A stretch of DNA of 64,000 nucleotides from Magnetospirillum aberrantis SpK (GTDB taxonomy: Bacteria; Pseudomonadota; Alphaproteobacteria; Rhodospirillales; Magnetospirillaceae), in assembly GCF_011022235.1 (NCBI RefSeq), contig NZ_JAAIYP010000037.1:62001-126000 (forward strand), in the 5' to 3' direction. A program made the translations under genes and the position numbers. The notes under the pieces were generated by a model. The model did not search any database and was not told where the DNA came from. It worked only from the letters and a program-made list of their open reading frames with translations. Below, piece after piece: positions 34,225 through 44,319 of the stretch (the stretch's first letter is position 1; each line of letters opens with the position of its first letter).

Positions 34225-35949
34225 ATGACACCGTCGCTTTTCCTGAAGCACGAAAGCCGTGTGGCTCGCACCCCGTTGCGGGTGGCCGCGCTGTGCAGCG
34301 TGGTGGGCGCCGGCTTGCTGGTGGGGCAATACGCCCTTCTGGCCTCGGTGATGGCTGACGTGGTGTTCGCCGCCGCCGGACTGGACGCGGTCTGGCCCCG
34401 GTTGCAAATGGTCCTGGCGCTGGTCGTCGGCCGCGCCGTCCTGGTCTGGATGGGCGAACGGGCGGCGGTCGAGGCGGCGGCAATGGCCAAGAGCAACGTG
34501 CGCACCGCCTTGCTTGACCATCTGTTGGCCTTGGGACCGGTGCGTCTGGCCTCCGAGGCAAGCGGTGACCTGTCGGCGCTCGTGGTCGATGGTGTCGAGG
34601 CGCTGGAGCCCTATTTCGCCCGTTTCCTGCCGGCCATGGTGACGGCCACGGTGATTCCGCTGGCCATCCTGGTGGTGGTGGTGCCGCTGGATTGGCTGTC
34701 GGGGGTGGTCCTGGCGGTCACGGCCCCTTTGATTCCGCTGTTCATGGTGCTGATCGGCAAGGGTGCCGAACGGCTGAACCAGCGGCAATGGGCGCGGCTG
34801 GCCCGCATGAGCGCCCATTTCCTTGAGGTGGTGCAGAACCTGACCACGCTCAAGCTGTTCAACGCCAGCCGCCGCGAGGCGGAGATGGTCGCCCGCGTGT
34901 CCGAGGATTACCGCCTTGCCACCATGTCGGTGCTGCGGGTGGCGTTCCTGTCGGCCCTGGCCCTGGAGTTCTTCGCTACCGTCAGCATTGCCCTGGTGGC
35001 GGTGTTCATCGGTTTTCGGCTGCTTGCCGGTACCATGGAATTCCAGCGTGGCCTGTTCATCTTGCTGCTGGCACCCGAATTCTATCTGCCGCTGCGGTCG
35101 CTGGGCGCCCATTACCATGCCCGCATGGAAGCCATCGGCGCCGCCACCCGCATGGTGGATATCCTGGCCCGTCCGTGTCCGGTTGTTTCCGGGGCGCAGG
35201 TCTTTTTGCCTCGCATGGTGGCGGTGGAGCTTGAGGGCGTACGGCTGACCTATGACGGTGGCCGTGTCGGTCTGGACGATCTCGACCTTCGGCTGGAACC
35301 AGGAACGACCACCGCTTTGGTGGGAGCCAGCGGTTCAGGCAAAAGCTCGGTGGTGTCGGTGGTTCTGGGCCTGGTTCAGCCCCAGGCGGGCCGCATGCTG
35401 GTGGCGGGACGGCCGCTGGAGGAGGTGGGGCTGGAAAACTGGCGCCGCCGTCTGGCCTGGGTGCCGCAACGCCCCTATCTGTTTCGCGGCACGATCGCCG
35501 ACAACATCCGCCTGGGTTTCGGCGGCGCCGGTGACGACGCGGTGCGGGCCGCCGCCAGTTTGGTTGGCGCCGACGGGTTCATTTCCGCCTTGCCGGACGG
35601 TTACGCCCATCCGGTCGGCGAACGTGGCGGCGGCCTGTCGGGCGGTCAGGTGCGGTTGATCGCCCTGGCACGGGCGGCGTTGCGCGATGCGTCGGTGCTG
35701 GTTCTTGACGAACCGACCGCCAGCCTGGATGCCGAGGCGGAACAATTGGCGGGCGAGGCGGTGCGGCGGTTGGCTCAGGGCCGGACCGTGCTGGTGGTGG
35801 CCCACCGGCTGGCGACGGTGACCGGTGCCGATCATATCGCCGTGCTGGAGGGCGGACGGGTGGTGGAACAGGGCCGGCACGCCCAATTGCTGGGCATGGA
35901 TGGCGTTTACGCCGCCCTGATCCGGGCCGGCGAGGTCGAAACGCCGTGA
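34225..35949 (+). CDS. cydD: Thiol-exporting ABC transporter subunit CydD
   Basis: This 574-residue half transporter has six membrane helices in the first 310 residues. Its ATPase domain contains Walker A (VGASGSGKSS), Q-loop, signature LSGGQVRLIALARA and Walker B (VLVLDEPTASLD). With CydC it exports glutathione and cysteine to the periplasm, which is needed for assembly of cytochrome bd. GGGAGAG precedes the ATG. Confidence 0.95.
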   Translation: MTPSLFLKHESRVARTPLRVAALCSVVGAGLLVGQYALLASVMADVVFAAAGLDAVWPRLQMVLALVVGRAVLVWMGERAAVEAAAMAKSNVRTALLDHLLALGPVRLASEASGDLSALVVDGVEALEPYFARFLPAMVTATVIPLAILVVVVPLDWLSGVVLAVTAPLIPLFMVLIGKGAERLNQRQWARLARMSAHFLEVVQNLTTLKLFNASRREAEMVARVSEDYRLATMSVLRVAFLSALALEFFATVSIALVAVFIGFRLLAGTMEFQRGLFILLLAPEFYLPLRSLGAHYHARMEAIGAATRMVDILARPCPVVSGAQVFLPRMVAVELEGVRLTYDGGRVGLDDLDLRLEPGTTTALVGASGSGKSSVVSVVLGLVQPQAGRMLVAGRPLEEVGLENWRRRLAWVPQRPYLFRGTIADNIRLGFGGAGDDAVRAAASLVGADGFISALPDGYAHPVGERGGGLSGGQVRLIALARAALRDASVLVLDEPTASLDAEAEQLAGEAVRRLAQGRTVLVVAHRLATVTGADHIAVLEGGRVVEQGRHAQLLGMDGVYAALIRAGEVETP

Positions 35950-37601
35950 CCATGCTGCGCGAATTGCTGACGCTGTGCCGTCCCCATTGGCCGTGGCTGG
36001 TGCTGTCCATCGTGGTCGGGTTGGCGACCTTGCTGGCCAACATCGCCCTGATGGCCATGTCGGGATGGTTCATCGCCGCCATGGCGGTGGCCGGGGCGGC
36101 GGGCGCCAGCCTGAACTATTTCACCCCGGCGGCCATCATCCGGGCTTGCGCCATCCTTCGCACCGGCGGCCGCTATGTTGAGCGTCTGGTCGGTCACGAA
36201 ACCACCTTCCGGCTGTTGGCGCGGTTGCGTGTGTGGTTGTACGGGCGATTGGAACCGCAATCGCCGGACCGGCTTGCCCTGTGGCACGGCGCCGATGTCG
36301 CGACCCGCTTGCGTGCCGACGTGGACCGTCTTGAAACCGCCTATCTGAGGGTCTTCAGCCCGTTGGTGGTGGGAGCGGCGGCGGCTGTGGTGGTGGTGTG
36401 GTTCCTGGCGCGCTTCGACACCGCCCTGGCGTCGGTCGAAGCGGTTTGCATGCTGTCGGCCGCCCTTGTTCTGCCGTTGGCGCTGGTTCGCCTGTCGGCG
36501 CGGCATGGCCGCGATCGGGTGCGTCTGTCCTCCTCCTTGACCGAGGCGGCGGTGGACGCGGTCCAGGGCATGGGCGAGCTTGTGGTCTTCGCCGGTGCCG
36601 TGTCCCATTTCCGCCAGCGATTCCTGGCTACCAGCAACCGACTGATCCATGTCCAAACCCGTCTTGGCAACCTGACGGCGTTGGGACAGGCTGGCATGCT
36701 GTTGGCGGCCAATCTGGCGCTGTGGTGCGTGGTGGTGGTGGCGATACCGCTGGTTCGTGGCGGCGCTCTTGATTCCGCCGATTTCGTCATGGTGGCGTTG
36801 GTGGCGCTGGCCGGATTCGAGGCGGTGGCGCCCGTACCTGCGGCGTTGTTCACGTTAGGGGCGGTGGGCGAGGCCGCCCGCCGGCTGTTCGCGTTGGCCG
36901 CGGACCGTTCGGACGGGCCGGCCGGCGGGACGTTGTGCCATGTTCCAGAACGGTGCGATCTGGTGGCGACGGGGGTGTGTTTCCGCTATGGCGACGACGG
37001 GCCGACGGTGTTGGCCGACATCGCTTTCAGTTTGCCCCAAGGAGGGCGGATGGCGTTGCTGGGGCCGGTGGGCAGCGGCAAGAGCACCTTGGTCGGGGTG
37101 CTGACCGGATTGCGCCGGCCGAGCGGTGGAACCATCACCTTGGGCGGCCATGATATCGGGGAATACGAACCCGAAACCCTGCGCCGCTGTTTCTCCGTGG
37201 CGTCCCAGGATGCGGCCCTGTTCACCGGGACCATCCGCTCCAACCTGTTGCTGGCCGCACCCCAGGCCCCGGAAGAGGCCTTATGGCGGGCGCTTGCCGT
37301 CGCCCAGCTTGACGGTTTCGTGCAAGACCTTGACGAAGGGTTGGAAACTTCGGTCGGCGAGGCTGGGCTGACGCTGTCCGGGGGACAGGCGCGGCGGTTG
37401 GCGGTGGCCCGCGCCTGGCTGCGCGATACCCCGGTGCTGGTTCTGGACGAGCCGGGCGAGGGACTGGACACGGCGACGGAACGGGCGTTGTTGACCGCGG
37501 TGGTCGCCAATCTGGGACGCCGCAGCCTGATTCTCATCACCCACCGCAAGGTCGGGGTGGACCTGGTGGATCAGTCGCTGCGGCTGGATCAGATGCGGTA
37601 G
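35946..37601 (+). CDS. cydC: Thiol-exporting ABC transporter subunit CydC
   Basis: This 551-residue partner of CydD has six helices and then an ATPase domain with [25 protein letters not shown] and [12 protein letters not shown]. It starts at a GTG overlapping the cydD stop (GTGA); an ATG two codons later is possible. Its 3' end overlaps the last 13 bases of the convergent chemoreceptor gene. Confidence 0.95.
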   Translation: MTMLRELLTLCRPHWPWLVLSIVVGLATLLANIALMAMSGWFIAAMAVAGAAGASLNYFTPAAIIRACAILRTGGRYVERLVGHETTFRLLARLRVWLYGRLEPQSPDRLALWHGADVATRLRADVDRLETAYLRVFSPLVVGAAAAVVVVWFLARFDTALASVEAVCMLSAALVLPLALVRLSARHGRDRVRLSSSLTEAAVDAVQGMGELVVFAGAVSHFRQRFLATSNRLIHVQTRLGNLTALGQAGMLLAANLALWCVVVVAIPLVRGGALDSADFVMVALVALAGFEAVAPVPAALFTLGAVGEAARRLFALAADRSDGPAGGTLCHVPERCDLVATGVCFRYGDDGPTVLADIAFSLPQGGRMALLGPVGSGKSTLVGVLTGLRRPSGGTITLGGHDIGEYEPETLRRCFSVASQDAALFTGTIRSNLLLAAPQAPEEALWRALAVAQLDGFVQDLDEGLETSVGEAGLTLSGGQARRLAVARAWLRDTPVLVLDEPGEGLDTATERALLTAVVANLGRRSLILITHRKVGVDLVDQSLRLDQMR

Positions 37602-39001
37602 CCGATGCGCAAGCCGCCCCAATGGCGCCCCTGGATGACGATGGGCGCCGAAATGTCCTTCATCAGCACGTATTGGCCGCCGCCCATGTCGCGGCGATAG
37701 GTCTGCAACAGGAAGGGCAGGGTGTTGCGGCCGGCGTTCAGGCCGGTGCGGTCGTTGAAAATGCGGCGGTTGCGGCAATTGGCGTTGTTCCACACCGGGT
37801 CGCGCCCTTGGGGTTGCGAGAATTTCCGGTTGTGGGTCGGCAGATAGCCGTTGCGGTCCACCGTCGCGCAAAAGGTGATGCGGCTGTCGATGCCGAGGAC
37901 CGGTTCCTGGATTTCCGGCAACACCGTGTCGGTGAACGACGTGAAGCGGGTCGTGTGTTGTTGCGGGTTGGTGCCGGGAATGGCTTGGTAGGATTCGTCG
38001 AACAGATCGGCCGTGGTCAGGCGGCCGCTGGAGAGCGCCTGATCGAAAACGGCGGCGATCCGTTTGGCGGTGTTCTGGGCCAGTTCGATGAAGGTGGTGT
38101 CGCCGGTGCGGTAGCCCGAGGCGGCGATGAAGCCCATCAGTTCTTCCGAATGGTCGAGCAGCGAGCCGATGCGTTCGTCGGCCCGGCGCAGCGATTCGCT
38201 GGTCATGGAAATGCCGTCGAAGAACTTGTCGATTTCGCCGATCACGTCGGCGCATTGGTCGAGCGAGGTGCTGGCCGCCGCCGAGATGTCGCCGACACGG
38301 GCTTCGACGGTGTCGATGGCTTCGCCGAACATCGCCATCGCGTGGTTGATGACGCCGACGCCGGCGTTGACCGAATCGGCCATGTCCAAGGTGGCGGTCG
38401 AGGAGTCGATCAAATCGGTGACCGATCCGGCCAATTTCTCCACCGTCTGGTCGATGCCCGAGGTGACCTCGCCGGTCTGGCGCGCCAGACCTTTGACTTC
38501 GTTGGCGACCACGGCGAAGCCCTTGCCGGCCTCGCCGGCGCGGGCCGCCTCGATGGTGGCGTTCAGGGCCAGAAGGTTGGTCTGACGGGCGATTTTCTGG
38601 ATGTCGCGTGACCGGGTGCTGACTTCGCCCAACGCGCCTTCCAGTTCCTCCAGCCGTTCCTCGATGCCCTGGACGGCCCCCACCAGACGGTTGATGTCGC
38701 CCAAGGCAGCGTCGATGGTGCGCAAGGATTCGGCTGATTGCTGGCCAGCCTGGGTGGTGACGTCGCGGGTTTGCCGACCGGCGTCATCGATGCTGCGGAT
38801 CGCCTCGGCCATGGTGTGGGCGATGGATTTGAGATGTGCGAACAGGTCTTCTTGATGGTGGACGAACTTGGCCAAGCCATCGATGGTGCCGGCGATGTCG
38901 GCGACCTCAAGGCTTAGGGTTTCGATTTTTTCCAGGACTTCGGTGGCGAAAGCGTCGGCCTTGTCGCCGTCGTGGCCTGTCTCGTCCATCTGATGCGCCA
39001 T
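37589..39001 (-). CDS. Soluble methyl-accepting chemotaxis protein with C-terminal sensor domain
   Basis: This 470-residue cytosolic chemoreceptor has no membrane helix. The signalling hairpin is in the N-terminal half, with the tip motif near [35 protein letters not shown]. The C-terminal 170 residues form a Cache/PAS-like domain ([56 protein letters not shown]), so sensing is placed after the signalling part. This arrangement is known in alphaproteobacteria. Convergent with cydC and overlapping it. Confidence 0.92.
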   Translation of the reverse strand: MAHQMDETGHDGDKADAFATEVLEKIETLSLEVADIAGTIDGLAKFVHHQEDLFAHLKSIAHTMAEAIRSIDDAGRQTRDVTTQAGQQSAESLRTIDAALGDINRLVGAVQGIEERLEELEGALGEVSTRSRDIQKIARQTNLLALNATIEAARAGEAGKGFAVVANEVKGLARQTGEVTSGIDQTVEKLAGSVTDLIDSSTATLDMADSVNAGVGVINHAMAMFGEAIDTVEARVGDISAAASTSLDQCADVIGEIDKFFDGISMTSESLRRADERIGSLLDHSEELMGFIAASGYRTGDTTFIELAQNTAKRIAAVFDQALSSGRLTTADLFDESYQAIPGTNPQQHTTRFTSFTDTVLPEIQEPVLGIDSRITFCATVDRNGYLPTHNRKFSQPQGRDPVWNNANCRNRRIFNDRTGLNAGRNTLPFLLQTYRRDMGGGQYVLMKDISAPIVIQGRHWGGLRIGYRI

Positions 39002-39156
39002 GTGCCCTCCCTGGCGGCGGCCGGTCTTGTTTTTATTTGTTGGTGGAACGTTCTTGTCGTCCTTGCGTCGAATATCGACATTGCAAGCATTCGGGTCAAT
39101 GCCAACTTGTCGGAACGGTACATCCCGAATGCTGTTTTATTCCGTTAACAGAATGG

Positions 39157-39378
39157 TTACTTCGCATCTGCGTAACGTATTTGAATGGCGGACAGACGTT
39201 CGGCCAATGCACTGCGAACTTGCTCGACGTCGCATCCCATCAGTGCCGCGTCTTCAAGAATGTCTTGGGCCATCTCCTCGAATTCCTCGAGATTTTGGGC
39301 CAGAACCTTCAGTTTCTCCAGGCAGCTTACCGGCTCGCCCTGAGGCGTGCGCCAAGCCGGCGCGGAAGAGGTGGACAT
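39157..39378 (-). CDS. Small hypothetical protein
   Basis: This 73-residue, mostly helical and acidic protein (SCLEKLKVLAQNLEEFEEMAQDILEDA) has two cysteines. I do not recognise it. The ATG has GAGG about 11 bases upstream. Amphipathic heptads suggest a short coiled coil. It lies between the soluble chemoreceptor and an HD-GYP gene, all on the minus strand, but wide gaps argue for separate expression. The 146 bases upstream contain a TATAAT (39443-39448) without a convincing -35 on either strand. Confidence 0.5.
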   Translation of the reverse strand: MSTSSAPAWRTPQGEPVSCLEKLKVLAQNLEEFEEMAQDILEDAALMGCDVEQVRSALAERLSAIQIRYADAK

Positions 39379-39524
39379 GGATACGCGAACCTCGTGGTCG
39401 GGGGATGGCTTAGTCTGCATCAAGGAAGCCGGCGCGCGCACGTATAATTTAGTCCAGGGACGGGCGGGCGTTTGTCGACGTTCGTTTCATGGCTTGCTAA
39501 TATTCTGGCGTTGGAGGTGCGGTC

Positions 39525-39731
39525 ATGAGCGGCTGGGGCTGTGTTCACGAAGTCAATGGATTGTGTTCGCGGGTGGCCGACCGGCCGTGCGATCCGGGCA
39601 TGAAGGGCTGTGTTCTGGCCGGGCGGTTCCGTTTTTCCAACGAAGAGAAAAACCGGCCGCCGCGCTCTCAACGCCCGGCCGATTCCGGCCGCCCTGCGGT
39701 CAGGCCGGCTGCGGAAGACGGGTCCGAATGA
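39525..39731 (+). CDS. Small four-cysteine protein, possibly zinc-binding
   Basis: This 68-residue protein opens with MSGWGCVHEVNGLCSRVADR and then CDPGMKGCVLAGRFRFS. Its four cysteines lie at residues 6, 14, 22 and 29, within the first 30 residues, and the tail is Arg/Pro-rich and probably disordered. GGAGG eight bases before the ATG is among the better ribosome sites in the window, which supports a real gene despite its size. It resembles small conserved alphaproteobacterial hypotheticals I recall. Its 3' end overlaps the convergent HD-GYP gene by 32 bases. Confidence 0.6.
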   Translation: MSGWGCVHEVNGLCSRVADRPCDPGMKGCVLAGRFRFSNEEKNRPPRSQRPADSGRPAVRPAAEDGSE

Positions 39732-41028
39732 CCGCCGCCGTCAATTCACTGTTGGCGAAGTATGTTTCGACCAGGTGGCGCAGGTCGCGCTGAAGGGTCT
39801 TTTCATCTTCGGCTGACAGTGTCGCGTGCAGGGCGGGGGCCAGCGCGGCGAAAACCTTGACTAGCCCGGCATCGAAATGCTTGCCGGCGCCTTCATCCAG
39901 GATGCTCAGGGCGCGTTCCAGCGGGAACGGGTCCTTGTATGGCCGGCGTGACGTCAGGGCGTCGAACACGTCGGCGATGGCGAAGATGCGGGCGAGCAGC
40001 GGGATGTCGTCGCCCGCCGTGCCGGCCGGATAGCCGCTGCCGTCCACCTTTTCATGGTGGCCGCCGACCACAGCCGCCGCGTCGGCCAGCCAGTCGAACT
40101 GTCCGACGATGTCCAGACCGTGCGCTACGTGGGTCCGCATGATGGCGAATTCGTCGGGGTCCAGCTTTCCGGGCTTCAGCAACACCGCGTCGGGAATGGC
40201 GATCTTGCCGACGTCGTGCAGGAACGCTCCCTTGATCAGGGCGCGCATCTGGTCTCCCTTGACCCCCACCGCCTCGGCCAGCCGCACGGCGTACAAGGTG
40301 ACGCGGTAATTGTGGGCGTTGGTGTCGCTGTCGCGCTTGGCGATGGCGCTGCCCAGGGCTTCGAGCGTGCCCAGATTGGCGCGCAGAAGATCGCGCGAGC
40401 GGGCAACCAGACGGGAATTGAGCGCCGCCAGAAGCGGATAGAGAAGCGCCGCCGTCGCCAGCACGGCGACCACCACCAAGATGGTGGCGCGCAGCCCGCC
40501 CAACGCCACCTGAAGCGCCGCCTGACGCGGGATGTGGTACACGCCTTCGAACCAGCCGAGATGGTGTCCGTCGGATGAGCTCAGCGGAATGACCATCTGA
40601 AGATAGAACTGGCCGCCGATCAGATGCTTGTCGTACCAGGTTTTCCCGGGAGGAGGGAAATGATGAACGGAGCGGTCGATGGCGCCTTCGATGTCGTCGG
40701 CGTCGGAAGCCACCGCCTCGCCCACCTTGTCGTGCTTGAGGTCGTAGACTTCGGCGACGACGAAATGGTCGCCGCGGGCGTTGGCGCGTTCGGCGATCAG
40801 CCGCTGCATCTTTTCTTCGAATTCGGCGCGTTGCCCGGCGGTCAGCGACACCAGATCGGGAGGAAGCTGGGGCGCCTGGGTCCGGGCCTCGGCCACGCCC
40901 ATGGCGACGATGTTCTTGTCCAGTCGCTCCGCGTCCAGCCACAGGACGATGCTGCCCAGGACGGTGGCGATAACAAGGCCGCCGACAAGGAGCCGGCGGG
41001 CGAGATGGCGGTGGAAGCTGACGGGCAT
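39700..41028 (-). CDS. HD-GYP domain cyclic-di-GMP phosphodiesterase, membrane sensor
   Basis: This 442-residue inner-membrane protein has a membrane helix at about 12-31, a periplasmic sensor region (about 32-178), a second helix (about 180-202), and an HD-GYP domain (about 218-442) with HDVGKIAIPD (271-280) and HHEKVDGSGYP, the residues for metals and c-di-GMP hydrolysis. The ATG gives MPVSFHRHLARRLL. It lies 16 bases after the neighbouring membrane/coiled-coil gene and is probably cotranscribed with it. Confidence 0.92.
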   Translation of the reverse strand: MPVSFHRHLARRLLVGGLVIATVLGSIVLWLDAERLDKNIVAMGVAEARTQAPQLPPDLVSLTAGQRAEFEEKMQRLIAERANARGDHFVVAEVYDLKHDKVGEAVASDADDIEGAIDRSVHHFPPPGKTWYDKHLIGGQFYLQMVIPLSSSDGHHLGWFEGVYHIPRQAALQVALGGLRATILVVVAVLATAALLYPLLAALNSRLVARSRDLLRANLGTLEALGSAIAKRDSDTNAHNYRVTLYAVRLAEAVGVKGDQMRALIKGAFLHDVGKIAIPDAVLLKPGKLDPDEFAIMRTHVAHGLDIVGQFDWLADAAAVVGGHHEKVDGSGYPAGTAGDDIPLLARIFAIADVFDALTSRRPYKDPFPLERALSILDEGAGKHFDAGLVKVFAALAPALHATLSAEDEKTLQRDLRHLVETYFANSELTAAVIRTRLPQPA

Positions 41029-41044
41029 GGTCGGGAAAGCGTCC

Positions 41045-41629
41045 TTAGCGGCTGCCCAGTTCCTGAAGGAAGTCGCCGACCGGTGTGGCGCCACCAGCGC
41101 GGGGGGCGGCGGAAGACGGGGCGTGCTTCTGGGCATCGGTGGCGGCGGCCGGTGCAGACGTCTCCCCCAACAACGTCGGGGCGGGTAGGGGGCCACCGTC
41201 CGCCGGTTTGGCTTCGTCGGGTTTCTTCTTGGCGGCGACCTTGAGCCGGCTGTCCAAGCTGGCGATGACGGCGCGGTCGGCCTCGACCGCCTTGACCCAT
41301 TCCGTGCGCTCGGCCCGCAACTGGCCCTCCAATCCTTCGATCTTGGCCAACAGGGGGGCGCTCAATTCCTCCATCTTGCGGGCGTTGTCGGTTTGCAGGG
41401 CGGTCTTGATCTTGTCGATTTCCTCAAGCAGGTCACGCTTGATCCACCGCGATTTCTTGTCCAGGTCCTCGCCCATCTTGGTCAGGCGTTCTTCGACGTC
41501 GGTGTTGATCTGGACCTTGATCTCGTAGGCGGACTTGACCAGGTTGGCCATGTACATCATAAGGCCGCCGCCGACGATCAGGATCGCGCCGGCAGCCAAA
41601 CTGATGATCAGGACCGTGGAAAAACCCAT
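41045..41629 (-). CDS. Membrane-anchored coiled-coil protein
   Basis: This 194-residue protein has one N-terminal membrane helix (about 4-27), a long charged coiled coil (about 35-140) and a Pro/Ala-rich C-terminal tail ending FLQELGSR. No known family is evident. It is immediately upstream of, and likely cotranscribed with, the HD-GYP phosphodiesterase, so it may organise or localise that enzyme. Confidence 0.75.
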   Translation of the reverse strand: MGFSTVLIISLAAGAILIVGGGLMMYMANLVKSAYEIKVQINTDVEERLTKMGEDLDKKSRWIKRDLLEEIDKIKTALQTDNARKMEELSAPLLAKIEGLEGQLRAERTEWVKAVEADRAVIASLDSRLKVAAKKKPDEAKPADGGPLPAPTLLGETSAPAAATDAQKHAPSSAAPRAGGATPVGDFLQELGSR

Positions 41630-41847
41630 GGTTTGCCCGTGATGCCGATGAACGTCGAAACTTGCGTAATGTCCGCCAACGGGAGTGTGTTTGCAACACT
41701 TGTTCCGGGTTTGGCGGCTCTGGCACATGACAACTGCAAAAAGATTTGCTGTCGTTGCATTGGCGGAATGTGATTTCGCCCTCTTTTCGCCATGGGCCGG
41801 CCGGATGATGATGTTCCTTTCCGACGCCTAATCGCCCGAGGGCACCC

Positions 41848-43188
41848 ATGAGCGTGTTTTCCGAGTGGATCAAGAAAAGCGGCACATCCGAGGTGGAGTG
41901 CCTGGTTCCCGACATGTCGGGGGTTGCCCGCGGCAAGATCGTGCCCGCCGGCAAGTTCGTCAACATCGCCGAAAACCGCGGCCTTCGCCTGCCCGAGAGC
42001 ATCTTCGTCCAGACCATCACCGGCGACTACCCGGAAGAGGACGTGACCTCGGTGGCCAATGGCGACGTCTATCTTCGTCCCGTTCCCGAAACGATCCGTC
42101 AGGTGCCGTGGTACGACGAGCCCACCGCCTGTGTCATCTGCGATTGCGCCTATCTGGACGGCCGCCCGGTGGAGATTTCGCCGCGCAACGTTCTCAAGCG
42201 GGTCTTGGACCTTTACGACGCGCGGGGATGGAAACCCATCGTCGCGCCCGAGATCGAGTTCTTCCTGGTCAAGCAGAATACCGACAGCGACTATCCGCTG
42301 GAGCCGCCGGTGGGCCGTTCGGGACGCGCCGAGTCGGGACGGCCCGCCTATGGCGTTGACGCGGTGAACGAGTTCGAAGGGTTGTTCGACCAGCTTTACG
42401 CCTATGCCGAGGTCATGGGGCTGGACATCGACACCTTGTCGCATGAGGCCGGAAACGGCCAGATGGAGGTGAACTTCGACCATGGTGAGGCGCTGGAACT
42501 GGCCGATCAGGTGTTCCTGTTCAAACGCACGGTGCGTCAGGTCGCCATGCGGCGCGGCGTCTACGCCACCTTCATGGCCAAGCCCATGCAGAACGAACCG
42601 GGCAGCGCCATGCACATCCACCAGAACGTGGTGGATCGCGCCACGGGACGCAACCTGTTCGCCAATGACGACGGTTCCGACACGCCGCTGTTTCGCCACT
42701 TCATCGGCGGACTTCGCAAGTACCTGCCGCAGATGATGTTGATGTTCGCCCCCAACGTGAATTCGTTCCGGCGGCTGGTGCCCGATTTCGATGCTCCCAT
42801 CAACCTGCATTGGAGCCGCGACAACCGCACGGTGGGGCTGCGGGTGCCGGAATCGGGACAAGGCGCGCGGCGGGTGGAGAACCGTCTGGCCGGCGCCGAC
42901 GCCAATCCCTATCTGGCCATCGCCGGGTCTTTGGCCTGCGGCTATCTTGGCATGATCAAGGAGGTCGATCCCGGTGAACCGCTGTCGGGGTCCGGTTACA
43001 CGCGGGCGCATTCGTTGCCGTGGCACATGCATGATGCGCTGGAAAAGCTGAAAGGCGCACGCAGCGTGCGCGAAATCCTGGGCGAGGATTTCTGCGAGGC
43101 CTATATGGCGGTCAAGGAGACCGAATGGGGGGCCTACCAGCGGGTGGTGTCCAGTTGGGAGCGGGAGTACCTGTTGCTCAACGTGTGA
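41848..43188 (+). CDS. Glutamine synthetase family enzyme (gamma-glutamylpolyamine synthetase-like)
   Basis: This 446-residue GlnA-fold enzyme has the N-terminal beta-grasp (ECLVPDMSGVARGKIVP) and the catalytic domain with IVAPEIEFFLV, MAKPMQNEPGSAMHIHQNV, NSFRRLVPDF and HWSRDNRTVGLRVP. It lacks the adenylylation loop of true GlnA. It most resembles the PuuA/SpuI group that glutamylates putrescine or spermidine. The nearby Pot-type transporter supports a polyamine role. GAGGG precedes the ATG. Confidence 0.88.
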   Translation: MSVFSEWIKKSGTSEVECLVPDMSGVARGKIVPAGKFVNIAENRGLRLPESIFVQTITGDYPEEDVTSVANGDVYLRPVPETIRQVPWYDEPTACVICDCAYLDGRPVEISPRNVLKRVLDLYDARGWKPIVAPEIEFFLVKQNTDSDYPLEPPVGRSGRAESGRPAYGVDAVNEFEGLFDQLYAYAEVMGLDIDTLSHEAGNGQMEVNFDHGEALELADQVFLFKRTVRQVAMRRGVYATFMAKPMQNEPGSAMHIHQNVVDRATGRNLFANDDGSDTPLFRHFIGGLRKYLPQMMLMFAPNVNSFRRLVPDFDAPINLHWSRDNRTVGLRVPESGQGARRVENRLAGADANPYLAIAGSLACGYLGMIKEVDPGEPLSGSGYTRAHSLPWHMHDALEKLKGARSVREILGEDFCEAYMAVKETEWGAYQRVVSSWEREYLLLNV

Positions 43189-43191
43189 TGC

Positions 43192-43989
43192 TCAGGCGGT
43201 GGCGTAACGCGGAAGGTCGCGCCAGCGGCCTTCCGGGTCGTCCAGGGTGAAATAGGGGCGCATCAGGTCCTCGACGGTGAACAGGCCGGCCCGTTGCCGG
43301 GGCAGGTTGTCGAGCGCGAAGACGATGCCGTTGCCGAACGCTTCGCGGGAAATGGATTCGTGCTTCAGCCGAACCGTCTGGTGGGGAAAGCCGAACAGGA
43401 TTTCATGGACCCCGATGATGCCGCCGGCCCGCACGGTCTTGATGGAATCCTCTTCCAGGCCAAGGGTGCCGGCGATGACCTTGGCGGTGCCGGAGACCTC
43501 GGGTTTGCTTTTGAAATGTTCCTCGACGATCTCGATGTCGACCTGGGGGGCGATGTTCTTCAGCACCTTGGCGGCCATCATCAGGAAGTTGACGCCCAGC
43601 GTGATGTTGGGGGAATGCAGGACCCGCGTGCTGGTGGCCAGCCGATGAAGCAGCCTGAGCTTGTTTTCGGGATAGGCCGACACGGCGCTGACGATGGCGA
43701 TGCCGCGCCGTGCCGCCTCGTGTCCGTAATAGGTGAGGCCGTCGGCCGAGGAAAAATCCACGATCACATCGACCGGGTGGCGGTCGAGGAAGTGGCCGGC
43801 ATCCATGTCGTCAACGCAATGAATCAGGCCTGGCGTGTCCGAGGCGATCCCCAGCACGCCGGCTGCCGTCTCGATGGTCGGGGTGGGCGACTTGCGCAAA
43901 ACCCATTGCAGCCGTGTCCGTTCGGACTTCAAAAGCACCGAGGCGACCGCGCGTCCGGTCTTGCCGAATCCGATTAAGCCGACTTTCAT
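43192..43989 (-). CDS. DapB-like dihydrodipicolinate reductase family protein
   Basis: This 265-residue NAD(P)-binding protein has a Rossmann N-domain (MKVGLIGFGKTGRAVASVL) and a DapB C-domain (SPNITLGVNFLMMAAK; EIVEEHFKSKPEVSGTAKVIA). The cofactor motif GFGKTG and the single His in the catalytic loop, where DapB often has HH, make it a divergent paralog. A function other than lysine synthesis is likely, possibly with the neighbouring polyamine genes. Its stop is 3 bases from the glutamine-synthetase-like stop. Confidence 0.8.
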   Translation of the reverse strand: MKVGLIGFGKTGRAVASVLLKSERTRLQWVLRKSPTPTIETAAGVLGIASDTPGLIHCVDDMDAGHFLDRHPVDVIVDFSSADGLTYYGHEAARRGIAIVSAVSAYPENKLRLLHRLATSTRVLHSPNITLGVNFLMMAAKVLKNIAPQVDIEIVEEHFKSKPEVSGTAKVIAGTLGLEEDSIKTVRAGGIIGVHEILFGFPHQTVRLKHESISREAFGNGIVFALDNLPRQRAGLFTVEDLMRPYFTLDDPEGRWRDLPRYATA

Positions 43990-44099
43990 GTTCGGGCCTC
44001 GCTGCGCCATGGTTGATGCATGATTTTTTTCGATCATACACATTCGTTTTTCCGATAGAAGAAAAAGCTGTCGGAGGTTTGGTTTCATGGTTGTGAAAT

Positions 44100-44124
44100 C
44101 GCCCGACAGAAGTCTTGTCGGGCG
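44100..44124. repeat. Hairpin in the 330-base gap before potF
   Basis: CGCCCGACA and TGTCGGGCG form perfect 9-base arms with a 7-base loop. The 330-base non-coding gap between the DapB-like gene and potF also holds TTTCA/TGAAA arms (44083-44098) and the potF promoter candidate. No riboswitch I can name is present. Confidence 0.5.
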
Positions 44125-44220
44125 GTGAGGCGTCATTGCCTAGTTGTTTGATTCAAAATGATGAAGTCCGCATGTTCCGGGCGTCTGGGAAACATGTGGG
44201 GACGGGGGGCGCAAGGATTG

Positions 44221-44249
44221 TTGACTCACGCCCCCAACGTCGGCATACC
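44221..44249 (+). promoter_or_regulatory. Candidate promoter of the pot operon
   Basis: TTGACT followed after 17 bases by CATACC, about 70 bases before the potF start. The -35 is strong and the -10 weak, suggesting an activator or low basal use. Confidence 0.4.
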
Positions 44250-44319
44250 GGCGCTTGGTCGGGAGGCTGGGAGGCTCCCCGAGACCGTTCCATCCCATGA
44301 ACCTCACGGGGGACGCCTT

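Noticed and set aside
43990-44319. Riboswitch or small RNA in the pot upstream gap
   Set aside because: Two simple hairpins are present but no conserved aptamer pattern or terminator that I can recognise.
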